Source: Jiangella mangrovi (GTDB taxonomy: Bacteria; Actinomycetota; Actinomycetes; Jiangellales; Jiangellaceae). Taken from it: a DNA stretch of 64,000 nt. This document shows positions 34,410-43,420 of the stretch, one piece after another; position 1 is the stretch's first letter, and the number at the start of each line of letters is the position of its first letter. The position numbers were made by a program, and so were the translations under genes. The notes beneath the pieces are model-generated. The model had not been told where the DNA came from. It saw nothing but the letters and a program-made list of their open reading frames with translations, and did no database searches. Location: NCBI RefSeq assembly GCF_014204975.1, contig NZ_JACHMM010000001.1, positions 744,001 through 808,000 of the forward strand, read 5' to 3'.

Positions 34410-35545
34410 GGGTCGTGGCGTTCGGGACCTACGACGCCACGGCGCACCCGCGGGTGCAGGTCCTGATCGACGGGCTGCGCGAGCGCGGCATCGAGGTCCG
34501 CGAGCTCGCCGAGCCGCTCGGCCTCGACACCGCGCGGCGGGTCGAGATCCTCCGCAAGCCCTGGCTGCTGCCGGTTCTCGTCGCGCGCCTGGGCCGCCGC
34601 TGGCTCACGCTGACCGGCCGGGCCCGCCGGCTCGGCCGCGAGGAGCGCCCGACCCACGTGCTCGTCGGGTACCTCGGCCACTTCGACGTGCTGCTCGCCC
34701 GGGTGCTGTTCCGCTCCGCCACGATCGTGCTGGACCATCTGATCTTCGCCGCCGGCACCGCCCGCGACCGGGGAGTCTCCGGCGGGCTGCGGACGCGGCT
34801 GCTGTCGGGCCTCGACCGGCTCGCGATCGCCGCGGCCGACGTCGTCGTCACCGACACGGCCGAGCACGCCGCGCAGGTGCCCGCCCGGAGGCAGGCCGAC
34901 GCCGTCGTCGTCCCGGTCGGAGCGACGCGGGCCTGGTTCGACGCGGGAGATCGCGCTGCCGGGTCGCGGCCCGACGGTGCTGCGCTGACGGTGGTGTTCT
35001 TCGGCCTGTTCACCCCGCTGCAGGGCGCGACGGTGATCGCCGAGGCCCTGCGGCTGCTCGCCCGCCGCGACGTCCGGGTCCGGGCGACGCTGGCGGGGTC
35101 GGGGCAGGACGCGGCGGCGGTGCGGGCGACGCTGGCCGGCATCGACCCGGACGGCACGGTCGAGGTGACCTGGCGCGACTGGGTCGATGCCGCCGACCTG
35201 CCGGGCCTGGTGGCCGCGCACGACGTCTGCCTCGGCATCTTCGGCACGACGAGCAAGGCGCTCGCCGTCGTCCCGAACAAGGTCTACCAGGGCGCGGCCG
35301 CCGGGTGCGCCGTCGTCACCAGCGACACCGCGCCGCAACGGCGGGCGTTCGCCGGCGGCGCCACCTTCGTGCCGCCCGGCGACCCCGAGGCGCTGGCCGC
35401 CGCGATCGAGTCGCTCGCCGGCCCCGTCGAGCTCGCCCAGGCACGGGCCGCGGGGCGCGAGACGGCCCAGCGGTTCACCGCCCGCGAGGTCGTCGCACCG
35501 CTCGTCGGCGCTCTGGGCGCGGCGCCGGCGACGGCCGCCCGATGA
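34406..35545 (+). CDS. Family 4-type glycosyltransferase
   Basis: A 379-residue GT-B enzyme. The N-terminal acceptor domain begins RVVAFGTYDATAHPRVQVLIDGL, and the C-terminal donor domain has VVFFGLFTPLQGATVIAEAL and the E-x7-E-like region GVAAHDVCLGIFGTTSKAL..VPNKVYQG. It has no signal or membrane helix, so it is cytosolic or peripheral. The GTG start overlaps the GT2 stop (GTGA) and the gene ends in ATGA with the next. It likely adds a sugar during envelope polysaccharide or glycolipid assembly. Confidence 0.85.
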   Translation: MRVVAFGTYDATAHPRVQVLIDGLRERGIEVRELAEPLGLDTARRVEILRKPWLLPVLVARLGRRWLTLTGRARRLGREERPTHVLVGYLGHFDVLLARVLFRSATIVLDHLIFAAGTARDRGVSGGLRTRLLSGLDRLAIAAADVVVTDTAEHAAQVPARRQADAVVVPVGATRAWFDAGDRAAGSRPDGAALTVVFFGLFTPLQGATVIAEALRLLARRDVRVRATLAGSGQDAAAVRATLAGIDPDGTVEVTWRDWVDAADLPGLVAAHDVCLGIFGTTSKALAVVPNKVYQGAAAGCAVVTSDTAPQRRAFAGGATFVPPGDPEALAAAIESLAGPVELAQARAAGRETAQRFTAREVVAPLVGALGAAPATAAR

Positions 35546-36465
35546 GGCGGCTGCTCGCGCTCACCCGCCACCCGTGGGTGCGCCGGGCGTTCCTCGTCCT
35601 GGCGTTCGCGGCGGCGGTCTGGGCGATCGCGAGCCGCTGGGACGACGTCCGCGCGGCCTGGTCCGAGCTGCCGCCGCTGACGGTGCTGGCCGCTTTCGCC
35701 GTCGCCCTGGTGTACGTCCTCGCCACGTTGGCCTCGTGGCGCGCGGTCCTGGCCGACCTCGGCTCGCCGGTGCCGCCCGGCCCGGCGGCGCGGATGTTCC
35801 TCGTCTCCCAGCTCGGCAAGTACGTGCCCGGCGGGATCTGGAACCTCGTCGCCGCGGCGGAGATCGGGGCGGACCTGCGGATCCCGCGGCGGCGGTCTGT
35901 GACGGCCATGGCGGTGGCGCTGCTGGTCTCGATCGTGACCGGACTGCTGGTCGCCGTCGTCGCGGTGCTCGCCGGCCCCGCCGACGTCCGCGCCACCTAC
36001 GGAGCGGCGCTGATCGCGCTGCCCGTGCTGGTCGTGCTGCTGCTGCCGCCCGTGCTGAACCGGCTCCTCGGCGTCGCGCTGCGGCTGCTGGGACGGCCGC
36101 CGCTCGAGTACCCGGTCAGCGCCGCCGGCGTCGCCCGCGCGTCGGCCTGGGCGCTGCTCGCCTGGCTGCTGGCGGGGCTGCACGTCTGGCTGCTCGCCAC
36201 CGCGCTCGGGGCCGAGACGACGCTCGCGACGGCCGCGCTGGCGACCGGCGGGTACGCCCTGGCCTGGACGGTGGGCTTCCTCGTCATCGTGGTCCCGGCC
36301 GGGGTGGGCGTGCGCGAGGCCGTGCTGGGCCTGGTCCTCGCCGGCCAGCTCTCCGGCGGCTCCGTCGTGGTGGCGGTGCTGGCGTCGCGGGTGCTCATGA
36401 CGGTGGCCGACGTCGCGCTCGGCCTCGCGGCCGCCGCCAGGAGGAGACGGCCGGCCCATGCGTGA
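35542..36465 (+). CDS. LPG-synthase-TM (UPF0104/AglD-like) membrane protein
   Basis: A 307-residue integral membrane protein with about eight helices and the family blocks SQLGKYVPGGIWNLVAAAEIG and PAGVGVREAVLG. The family includes the flippase part of lysyl-phosphatidylglycerol synthase and many polysaccharide-cluster proteins. Between a GT4 gene and GT-C-like genes, a role in lipid-linked sugar translocation is a reasonable inference. Confidence 0.85.
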   Translation: MRRLLALTRHPWVRRAFLVLAFAAAVWAIASRWDDVRAAWSELPPLTVLAAFAVALVYVLATLASWRAVLADLGSPVPPGPAARMFLVSQLGKYVPGGIWNLVAAAEIGADLRIPRRRSVTAMAVALLVSIVTGLLVAVVAVLAGPADVRATYGAALIALPVLVVLLLPPVLNRLLGVALRLLGRPPLEYPVSAAGVARASAWALLAWLLAGLHVWLLATALGAETTLATAALATGGYALAWTVGFLVIVVPAGVGVREAVLGLVLAGQLSGGSVVVAVLASRVLMTVADVALGLAAAARRRRPAHA

Positions 36466-38107
36466 GACCACCGGCTACCGGGCCGCGCTCGCGGCCATCG
36501 CGCTGCTGGTCGTGACGGTGGCCGGCTGCTGGGCCGTACTGACGCCCGCGTTCCGGGCCCCCGACGAGCCGCAGCACGTCAACAGCGTGCTCCGGCTCGC
36601 CTACGGCGGCGGCTGGCCGGCTCCCGGCGAGGCGCTGATGGGGCCCGCGATGATCCTGGCCCGCCAGGAGGCGGCGCTGCAGTCCGACATCCCCGGCCGG
36701 CACTGGATCCGCATCGGCCTGATCCCGTACACCGACGTCGACCCGCTCCCCGACGAGCAGCGACTCCGGGTGACGGCGGAGAACGCGCTGCCCTGGCCGG
36801 GGATGACGGCGACCTCCGTCGACACCGTCGACCAGATGACCCAGCACCCGCCGCTCTACTACGCGGCCGCAGCGGCCTGGCTGCACGCGACCGGGACCGC
36901 CGACGCCCGCTGGGACCAGTTGCTGCTGTCGCTGCGGCTGTTCGACCTGCTGCTGCTCGCGCCGCTGCCGCTGCTGGCCGCCGCGACCGTGCGCACCCTG
37001 ATGGGCGACCGGCCCCGGGCCCGCCCGGCCGCGCTGGTCGCCGCCGCGGGCGTGCTCTTCGTCCCGATGTCCGGGCACATCCTCTCGGCGGTCACCAACG
37101 ACGCGCTGGTGACGCTGACGGGCGCGGTGATCACCTGGCTCGTGGCCCGGGTCCTGACGGGCGACCTGCGGTGGCCGACGGCGATCGGGCTGGGGGCCGC
37201 GCTCGGCGTCGGCCTGCTCACCAAGGTGATGGCGGCGTTCGCGGTGCCGATGGTGGTCCTGGCCTACGTCCTCGCCGGCGTGGTCGCCCGGCCGCTGCTG
37301 GCCGAGCTGCGCAGGACGTGGTGGCCGCGGGCGAGCCGGGTGCTCGTGGTGGGCGTGGTCACGTTCGCCGTCGGCGGCTGGTGGTGGCTGCGCAACCTGC
37401 TCGTCTATGGCGCCGTCCAGCCCGTGGGGATCCCCGAGCGCTGGGAGCCGGTGCCGAGCGAGGGCATCGGCCACTTCGCCACCACCGTCGTCACCGCGTT
37501 CACCCGCTCCTTCTTCGGCGACTTCGGCTGGCTGGAGCTGCGGATTCCGGGCGTGGCGTTCTGGGGTGGCGCGACGGTGGTGGCGGTGCTGGGCGTGGCG
37601 GCGCTGGTCCGGCGCGACTCCCGCGGATACGTCGCCGTGCTGCTGCTCCTGCCGGTCGCGCTCTGGTGGAGCGTCGTGCTCAACGCGTGGCGGTCCTACG
37701 TCGACACCGGCTGGATCAGCGCGGTCCAGGGGCGATACCTGTTCGCCGGACTCGCGGCCCTGACCGTCGTGTCGGCGCTCGGCGCCCGGCCACCGGCCCG
37801 GGCGGTGCCGTGGATCGTCGCCGGCGGCGGCATGGTCGCGGCGGCGGCGCTGCTGTTCGCGTTCCACGGCATGTACTGGGGCCACCAGGACAGCCCGGCC
37901 GACGCGGCGGCTCGCCTGGCCGGGTGGAGCCCGCTCTCGTCCGGTCAGCTGGTGGTCGCCGCCGTGCTGGCGCTCCTGGCCGGCGCGCTCGCCGTCGGCG
38001 CCTCCGTCCGGTTCGCCGTCGAGTCGAGCAGTACCCGGGCCGTCGCGACGGCGGCGCCCACCGCGAGCACCGCGGCCACGACGGACGGGACCGGCGCGTC
38101 GGTGTAG
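36458..38107 (+). CDS. GT-C/DUF2142-like polytopic membrane protein 1
   Basis: A 549-residue protein with about eleven helices. After the first helix comes APDEPQH, and later MTQHPPLYYAAAAAW, the two motifs shared by ArnT/PMT-like and DUF2142 glycosyltransferases, where the early acidic residue is catalytic. It shares LVARVLTGDLRW with the protein at 39390. The last 55 codons overlap the convergent gene at 37945. The tail in that overlap is low-complexity (Ala/Thr/Ser). Confidence 0.8.
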   Translation: MRETTGYRAALAAIALLVVTVAGCWAVLTPAFRAPDEPQHVNSVLRLAYGGGWPAPGEALMGPAMILARQEAALQSDIPGRHWIRIGLIPYTDVDPLPDEQRLRVTAENALPWPGMTATSVDTVDQMTQHPPLYYAAAAAWLHATGTADARWDQLLLSLRLFDLLLLAPLPLLAAATVRTLMGDRPRARPAALVAAAGVLFVPMSGHILSAVTNDALVTLTGAVITWLVARVLTGDLRWPTAIGLGAALGVGLLTKVMAAFAVPMVVLAYVLAGVVARPLLAELRRTWWPRASRVLVVGVVTFAVGGWWWLRNLLVYGAVQPVGIPERWEPVPSEGIGHFATTVVTAFTRSFFGDFGWLELRIPGVAFWGGATVVAVLGVAALVRRDSRGYVAVLLLLPVALWWSVVLNAWRSYVDTGWISAVQGRYLFAGLAALTVVSALGARPPARAVPWIVAGGGMVAAAALLFAFHGMYWGHQDSPADAAARLAGWSPLSSGQLVVAAVLALLAGALAVGASVRFAVESSSTRAVATAAPTASTAATTDGTGASV

Positions 38108-39393
38108 TACCAGGGCTCGGCCGGCGGGGTGGTCAGCTCCTTCGCGACCCAGCCGGCGAGGTCCGCGAGCGCGACCGCCGTCCAGACCGGGACCAGCAGC
38201 CGTGGGCGGGTGACCAGGCCCGCGGCGACGGCCAGGCAGATCGGGAGCAGCACCGGCAGCAGGTAGCGCGGGTACACGCCGCCGCCGTTGGAGGCGAACA
38301 CCACCTGCGTCGCCACCAGCACCCCCGTCGGCAGGACGAGCAGCAGCCACAGCAGGCGCCGGTCGGTGGCCTCGAGGTCGGCGGGACGGGCGTGGTGGCG
38401 GACGGCGCGGGCGGCGGCGAGCGCAACCGGGATCCAGACCAGCACCAGCGCGGTGACGACCATGGCGGTCATCACGTAGGTGGTGCGCGGGGGCTGCTGG
38501 CCGGACCACCAGAACAGGTTCGGCATGCGCAGCCAGGTGACGGCCTCGACCAGCACCTGCAGCAGCGGCTTCGGGGACCGGCCCTGGTTCTCGTAGGACC
38601 AGTCGAAGTGCGACCCCGTCAGGTTCCCCGTCAGCTCGAGGTTGCGGGCGTAGAACCAGCCAGCCGCGGCCAGCACGATCGCCGGGCCGCCGAGGACCAG
38701 GCCGGCCACCGGCGCCCACCGTCCCCGTCCCTGCCGCGCGCGGACGATTCCGGCCAGCCCCGCCACGCCCGCGACGACGACGGCGACCACTCCGGCCGAG
38801 AGCCGGGTCAGCGCCGCCCCGCCGGCGAGCAGCGAGAGCGCCAGCACCAGGCGGGCGTCGAGGCCGCGCCGGACCGCCGTCCCCGCGACGCCGAACATCG
38901 CCGTCACGAAGACCGCCGCGAGCAGGTCGTTGTAGCCCGAGCCGCCGACGAGCGACTTCGCCGCCATCAGCGCGACCACGAACGCGACCACGGCCGGGAC
39001 GGCGCTCCCCGGCCGGCAGATCCGCCGGGCCGCGCCGTGGGCGACGAGCACGAGCAGGCCGGAGAGCAGCACGTTCACGGCCCGCGCGGCGTACACCGCA
39101 GCCTCCGGATGGCCCGCCTCGGCGAGCGGCCCGACCAGCGGGGCGATGAGCAGGTAGTACAGCGGCGGGTGCTGCGCCGTCCACTGGACGGGCGCGAGCC
39201 AGGCGCCGTCGGGCCGGTGCTCGAGACCGTCCTCGAAGACCGGGAGATCGCCCTGCCAGACCTGGTAGGCGTAGTCGATGTGCGGGGCCTCGTCGCCGGT
39301 CACGTACGGCGCCTGGACCAGCGCCGCCACCGCCGACAGCAGCAGGGCGGTCAGCACGGCGAGCGGGAGCAGCGCGCGGATCGGGAGCCTCAC
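37945..39393 (-). CDS. GT-C/DUF2142-like polytopic membrane protein 2
   Basis: A 482-residue protein with about eleven helices. The first extracytoplasmic loop has VTGDEAPHIDYAYQ with the acidic motif, then WTAQHPPLYYLLIAP. The GTG start at 39393 overlaps the stop of the next upstream gene (GTGA). Its last 54 codons lie antisense to the preceding forward gene. It is more distant in sequence from the two neighbours than they are from each other. Confidence 0.8.
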   Translation of the reverse strand: MRLPIRALLPLAVLTALLLSAVAALVQAPYVTGDEAPHIDYAYQVWQGDLPVFEDGLEHRPDGAWLAPVQWTAQHPPLYYLLIAPLVGPLAEAGHPEAAVYAARAVNVLLSGLLVLVAHGAARRICRPGSAVPAVVAFVVALMAAKSLVGGSGYNDLLAAVFVTAMFGVAGTAVRRGLDARLVLALSLLAGGAALTRLSAGVVAVVVAGVAGLAGIVRARQGRGRWAPVAGLVLGGPAIVLAAAGWFYARNLELTGNLTGSHFDWSYENQGRSPKPLLQVLVEAVTWLRMPNLFWWSGQQPPRTTYVMTAMVVTALVLVWIPVALAAARAVRHHARPADLEATDRRLLWLLLVLPTGVLVATQVVFASNGGGVYPRYLLPVLLPICLAVAAGLVTRPRLLVPVWTAVALADLAGWVAKELTTPPAEPWYYTDAPVPSVVAAVLAVGAAVATARVLLDSTANRTEAPTASAPARSASTAATTS

Positions 39394-40997
39394 GCGACGG
39401 GCTCCCGGGTCCGCACCGGCTCGACCGGCTCGGTGGCCGCCACGACCGCGTGCCGCGCGAGCAGGACCGCCGCGGCCGACCCGGCCAGCAGCACGACACC
39501 CAGCACCGCCGGCGGGAACGGGTACCACTCCACCATGGCCCGGGCGGCGCGGGTGACTCCACCGAGGTTGCCCACCCCCGTGTCGGCGGGCAGCCAGTAG
39601 AGCGTCCACACGTCGTGCCAGAACGCCGCGTGGATCGCCACGGCGAGCGCGAGCAGGCCCGGGAGCACCCAGCGCCGGTGCGCGGGCGCGAGCGCCGCGG
39701 CGCCCGCGACGGCCACGACCATCAGCCCGACGATGCCCGGGAACAGATAACGGCCCTGCTGAGCCGCCGCGACGTCGCCGAACGCGGCGAACTGCTCGTA
39801 CGAGCCGCGCGCGACGATGGCGGCGAGCGCGGGGATCGGGAACAGCAGGACGAGCGCGACCGTCCGCGGGAGGCTGCGCCGGGCCAGCGTCACGCCGATG
39901 CCGGCGACCACCGCGACGAGGGCGACCCGGGCCATCCACCACGAGGCGTCCATGGCGCGGTCGGCGTCGTGGTCGTTGACGAAGAACAGCGTCACCATGC
40001 GCTCGGCGAACCGCGACAGCCAGTCCCAGCCGCCGTCGGACCAGCCGTAGACGGCCGTGAGGTCCGGCGGCTCGGTCTGCGTGCCGTGCGGCTGGATGGT
40101 CCCGTACTCGAGCTTGTTCCGCAGCCACCAAAGCGCCCCCGGCACGCTGGCCGCGGCCGCCACCAGCAACCCGCGGGCCGCGTCGGGCGTGCGCTGCCGC
40201 TCCCGCGCCGCCGCCACGACGTAGGCGAGCAGGATCCAGGCGGGCATCAGCAGCGCGAAGCCCTTGGTCAGCAGCGCCAGACTGGTGACGGCGCCCAGCG
40301 CGGCCCCGGTCGTCCAGCGCAGGTCGCCGGTGAGGACGCGCGCCACCAGGTAGGTCGCCGCCGCGAAGAGGACGATCAGCAGGGTGTCGTTGTTGACCGA
40401 CGACTCGATGTGCGTGAGCTCGGGGACGAGCAGCGGCGTCGCGGCGGCCACCACGGGCAGCGGGTCCGCGAGCCCCAGGCGACGCGCGGTGAGGAACAGC
40501 AGCAGCGGCAGCGCGGCGACGAGCAGCGCGTTGCCCCAGCGCAGCAGCATCCACACGGCGTCGAGGGGCTGGTCGGCCCAGCCCGGGACCGCGGCCACCA
40601 CGGCACCGCCCAGCAGGTAGTAGAGCGGCGGGTGCTGGATGAGCTGGTTGTGGACCGGCTCACCGGCCGAGGTGATGACGGGGGCCGAGTCGCCGCCGGC
40701 CTCGTCGTACGAGAGCCGCTGGCCGCGCGGCGGCAGGTCGTCGCGGTCGGCCAGGTGCTGCGGTCCGGAGAGACTGTCCGCGGCGATGAAGTAGCCGGCC
40801 TCGATGCCCTCGGTCAGGAACGCCGTCCCGGGGTCCGGCCACGGCCACGCATCGCCCTCGGCGACCTGCAGCACGAGGTCGACCTGCTGGCGCTCGTCGG
40901 GCGAGCGCGCGTTCGGGAAGACCGCCGTCTGCGCCAGCGCGACGACCAGGTGCACCACGGCGATCAGCCACACGACCGTGGGCACCGCACGCCTCAT
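39390..40997 (-). CDS. GT-C/DUF2142-like polytopic membrane protein 3
   Basis: A 535-residue protein with about twelve helices, with SPDERQQVDLVLQ after helix 1 and LIQHPPLYYLLGGA later. A longer first loop (about 40-110) separates the two motifs. The middle shares LVARVLTGDLRW and LLTK with protein 1, so these two are the closer pair. It is the first gene of a two-gene minus-strand unit. The family probably transfers a sugar from a polyprenyl-phosphate donor outside the membrane. Confidence 0.82.
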   Translation of the reverse strand: MRRAVPTVVWLIAVVHLVVALAQTAVFPNARSPDERQQVDLVLQVAEGDAWPWPDPGTAFLTEGIEAGYFIAADSLSGPQHLADRDDLPPRGQRLSYDEAGGDSAPVITSAGEPVHNQLIQHPPLYYLLGGAVVAAVPGWADQPLDAVWMLLRWGNALLVAALPLLLFLTARRLGLADPLPVVAAATPLLVPELTHIESSVNNDTLLIVLFAAATYLVARVLTGDLRWTTGAALGAVTSLALLTKGFALLMPAWILLAYVVAAARERQRTPDAARGLLVAAAASVPGALWWLRNKLEYGTIQPHGTQTEPPDLTAVYGWSDGGWDWLSRFAERMVTLFFVNDHDADRAMDASWWMARVALVAVVAGIGVTLARRSLPRTVALVLLFPIPALAAIVARGSYEQFAAFGDVAAAQQGRYLFPGIVGLMVVAVAGAAALAPAHRRWVLPGLLALAVAIHAAFWHDVWTLYWLPADTGVGNLGGVTRAARAMVEWYPFPPAVLGVVLLAGSAAAVLLARHAVVAATEPVEPVRTREPVA

Positions 40998-41077
40998 GGG
41001 GGGAGCCTAAGGGGCACCTCCGGGCCGGATGCCCGGTGGTTCCGGGCTGTTCGGCCAGTGTTCGCGAAGCGCGCGCC

Positions 41078-42922
41078 CTACGGTCCCGCGGGCGCGCTGA
41101 AGTGCTGGTAGTCGGGGTCGGAGAAGTCGCCGCCCCACTCCCAGCCGGCCCGCTCGAACGCCTGCCGCACGATGTCGCCGTCGGTGATGACACCGGGGAG
41201 GGCCGGTGTGCTCCCGCTCCGGTCGACGACGGCGAACGGGGCGGCGGCCGGGGGTCGCACCTCGCCGCCGACGACGTACGGGTTCTGGACCGGGTTGATG
41301 TCGATGGCCCGCCCGAAGGCGTGGTCGGACCAGTGCTGCTGGCCGGCGACGCGGCGGCAGTTGTAGCCGGACGTGTTGTTGTTGGCCATGGACAGGTCGT
41401 CGTCGCCGCCGTACTCGTCGACCAGGAGCATGCGCTCGATCGGGAACCGCGACTCGTAGAGCGCCTGGAACACGCCGACGACGTCCTCGGCGACGTCGGC
41501 GTGGACGACCAGCTCGCCGCGGCGGGCGCGGCCGTCGAACCCGACGTGGGTGACGACGAGGTGGCGCAGGTCGGTGAGCGGGACCGGGCAGGTCGCGGGG
41601 TCGTGGCTCTGCATGGCGAGGGCCACCGAGGGACCGATCGGCTCGACGGACGACGCGAAGTCGGGCAGCGCGTCGTCGGCGGCCGTGGGCGTGCCGGGCG
41701 GTTCGGCGGGCGCCGCCGGATCGGCGCCGGGTCCCGGCGCCAGACCGGTGCATCCGCGCAATGCGTGCCACTCGTTCACGGCCTCGGTGCGGGCGTCACC
41801 CGTGAGCAGGCCGGGGCCGCCGCCCGCGGGCGGGATCCGCCCCGGCAGCCACTCGTCGCCGACGACCTCGCCGTCGCGAACCGCGAGCCGCAGCACGCCG
41901 GTGTCGGGCTCGCGGCCGTGGTACCAGTAGAAGTTCCCGAGCCCGTAGTTGACGTACGTCGAGCCCTGCAGGCCGCCGCCGAGCGGGGTGTGCGCGTGGC
42001 TCCCCAGGACGATGTCGGCGCCGGCCTCGGCGAGCGTACGGGCCAGGTCCTGCTGGACCGGCGTCGGGCAGGCGTTGAACTCCTCGCCCCAGTGCAGGTA
42101 GACGATGACGACGTCGTCCACCTGTGCCGACCGGGCGACGGCGGCCGCGAGCGTCGCCTCCTGCGGGCCGCGCGCCGACGCGATGCCCAGCCCGGTGCCG
42201 GGCGCGGCGGCCCAGGTCGGGTCGGCGCTCTCGAGCGGCGACGCGTCGGCGGCGTGGATGGCGACGTCGGTGCCCTTGACCCTCACGCGGTGCGGCGCGT
42301 ACGCCTGCCGGTCGTTCCGCCCCACCCCGACGACGGCGACGGCGCCGGTCTCGCCCGCCTGGACGGTGTCGGCGAGGCCGGTCCGGCCGTAGTCGGCCCC
42401 GTGGTTGTTCGCGATCGACACGACGTCGACGCCGGAGCGGGCCAGCAGGTCGAGCGCGGCCGGGCCGGTGCGGAACCAGAACCGGTTGGTGGGGTCCTCG
42501 AGCTCCTTGGCCGCCGGCTCGCCCCGCAGCGTCAGCGCCGACTCGAGGTTGACCATGGCGAGGTCGGCCTCGGTGAGGATTTCCGACATCGGGCCGAGGG
42601 TGGAGCCGGGCAGCGCCGGAACGCCGGTGTACGCGCCCTCGAAGTGGACGTCGCCGGCGAACGCGAGCTGGATGGTCGGGGTGTCGCCGTCTGCTGCGTC
42701 GCCGTCGGTGGTGTCGTCGGTTGCCGCGTCGTCCGGGGCCGGGGTCACCGGAAGGTCGTCGAGCGGGTCCGGTGGGGCGGCGAGCGGACGTTCGGGCCCG
42801 CCCGTGGTCGGCACCGGCTCGTCGCGGTGGTCCGGCAGCGGCGCGCCGGCGATGACGGCGGCCGCTGCGATGCCTCCCGCGAGAACGAGGCGAGGACGAC
42901 GGCTCCGCATGATCACGATCAT
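41078..42922 (-). CDS. CapA-like phosphoesterase fused to M15-type peptidase domain
   Basis: A 614-residue two-domain protein. After an N-terminal hydrophobic anchor (about 10-28) and a Pro/Asp linker, a CapA/PGA_cap domain occupies about 85-375, with FAGDVHFEG, MVNLESALT, SIANNHGADYG, YLHWGEEF and VLGSHAHTP. A second linker leads to a C-terminal M15-type D,D- or L,D-peptidase domain with SDHAFGRAIDINP and WGGDFSDPDYQHF, which are the zinc ligands. It should be extracytoplasmic. CapA proteins act in poly-gamma-glutamate or capsule metabolism and M15 enzymes cut peptidoglycan stems. The ATG at 42922 has no clear ribosome site; an ATG at 42910 is possible. Confidence 0.85.
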   Translation of the reverse strand: MIVIMRSRRPRLVLAGGIAAAAVIAGAPLPDHRDEPVPTTGGPERPLAAPPDPLDDLPVTPAPDDAATDDTTDGDAADGDTPTIQLAFAGDVHFEGAYTGVPALPGSTLGPMSEILTEADLAMVNLESALTLRGEPAAKELEDPTNRFWFRTGPAALDLLARSGVDVVSIANNHGADYGRTGLADTVQAGETGAVAVVGVGRNDRQAYAPHRVRVKGTDVAIHAADASPLESADPTWAAAPGTGLGIASARGPQEATLAAAVARSAQVDDVVIVYLHWGEEFNACPTPVQQDLARTLAEAGADIVLGSHAHTPLGGGLQGSTYVNYGLGNFYWYHGREPDTGVLRLAVRDGEVVGDEWLPGRIPPAGGGPGLLTGDARTEAVNEWHALRGCTGLAPGPGADPAAPAEPPGTPTAADDALPDFASSVEPIGPSVALAMQSHDPATCPVPLTDLRHLVVTHVGFDGRARRGELVVHADVAEDVVGVFQALYESRFPIERMLLVDEYGGDDDLSMANNNTSGYNCRRVAGQQHWSDHAFGRAIDINPVQNPYVVGGEVRPPAAAPFAVVDRSGSTPALPGVITDGDIVRQAFERAGWEWGGDFSDPDYQHFSAPAGP

Positions 42923-42949
42923 AAATGGCGCATATCAGAATCCTCTGAT
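42909..42949. promoter_or_regulatory. Two palindromes in the capA-like/dnaJ-like divergent region
   Basis: ATGATC-AC-GATCAT (42909-42922) spans the capA-like start codon, and ATCAGA-ATCC-TCTGAT (42934-42949) lies 12 nt further in the 75-nt divergent region. Both are perfect inverted repeats. They may be operator sites for either gene; no regulator is adjacent. Confidence 0.35.
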
Positions 42950-42997
42950 GTCACAATCCGCCGCCGCACGGGGTCGTATGGGTGGAGGTGAAGGATC

Positions 42998-43420
42998 GTG
43001 AAGGCTGACATCGCGGGCCTCGGCGGGGCCGACCCGCACGACGTGCTCGGCGTGCGGGTCGGGGCGAGCCCGCAGCAGGTGAACCGCGCGTTCCATCGCG
43101 AGGCACTGCGGGGCGGCCACCCCGACACCGGCGGCGACGCCCTCGCCTTCCGGCGCCTGGTGGTCGCCCGCGACGCCCTGCTCGCGCAACCGCAGGTGAC
43201 GCCGTCGTCGATGGGAGTGCGCACCGGCGGCGCCGGTCCCACCACGGCCACACCCCGGCCACCCCGGCCGCCCCACCCGCCTCAGCCGCCGCCCGGCCCC
43301 GGCCGGGCGGCGGCGCGGTCGTCCGACGCGAGCGCGATCCCGCTGATCCTGCTCTTCCTGGCCTTCTTCGTCGGCGTCCCGCACGTACTGCTCGCGCTCG
43401 TGCTCATGCTCGTCCCGTGA
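42998..43420 (+). CDS. J-domain protein with C-terminal membrane helix
   Basis: A 140-residue protein. A short J-domain (about 11-65) contains DPHDVLGVRVGASPQQVNRAFHREAL and the diagnostic HPD in GGHPDTGG. A Pro-rich linker (about 85-105) follows and a hydrophobic helix (about 115-138) ends the protein. It lacks the G/F and zinc domains of DnaJ, so it is a type III-like co-chaperone that probably anchors DnaK at the membrane. Starts with GTG at 42998. It stands alone. Confidence 0.8.
   Translation: MKADIAGLGGADPHDVLGVRVGASPQQVNRAFHREALRGGHPDTGGDALAFRRLVVARDALLAQPQVTPSSMGVRTGGAGPTTATPRPPRPPHPPQPPPGPGRAAARSSDASAIPLILLFLAFFVGVPHVLLALVLMLVP

Noticed and set aside
36395..39562. A minus-strand frame of over 1000 codons across three envelope genes
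   Set aside because: It switches between unrelated low-complexity stretches and is antisense or out of frame to the GT-C-like genes; no domain is recognisable.
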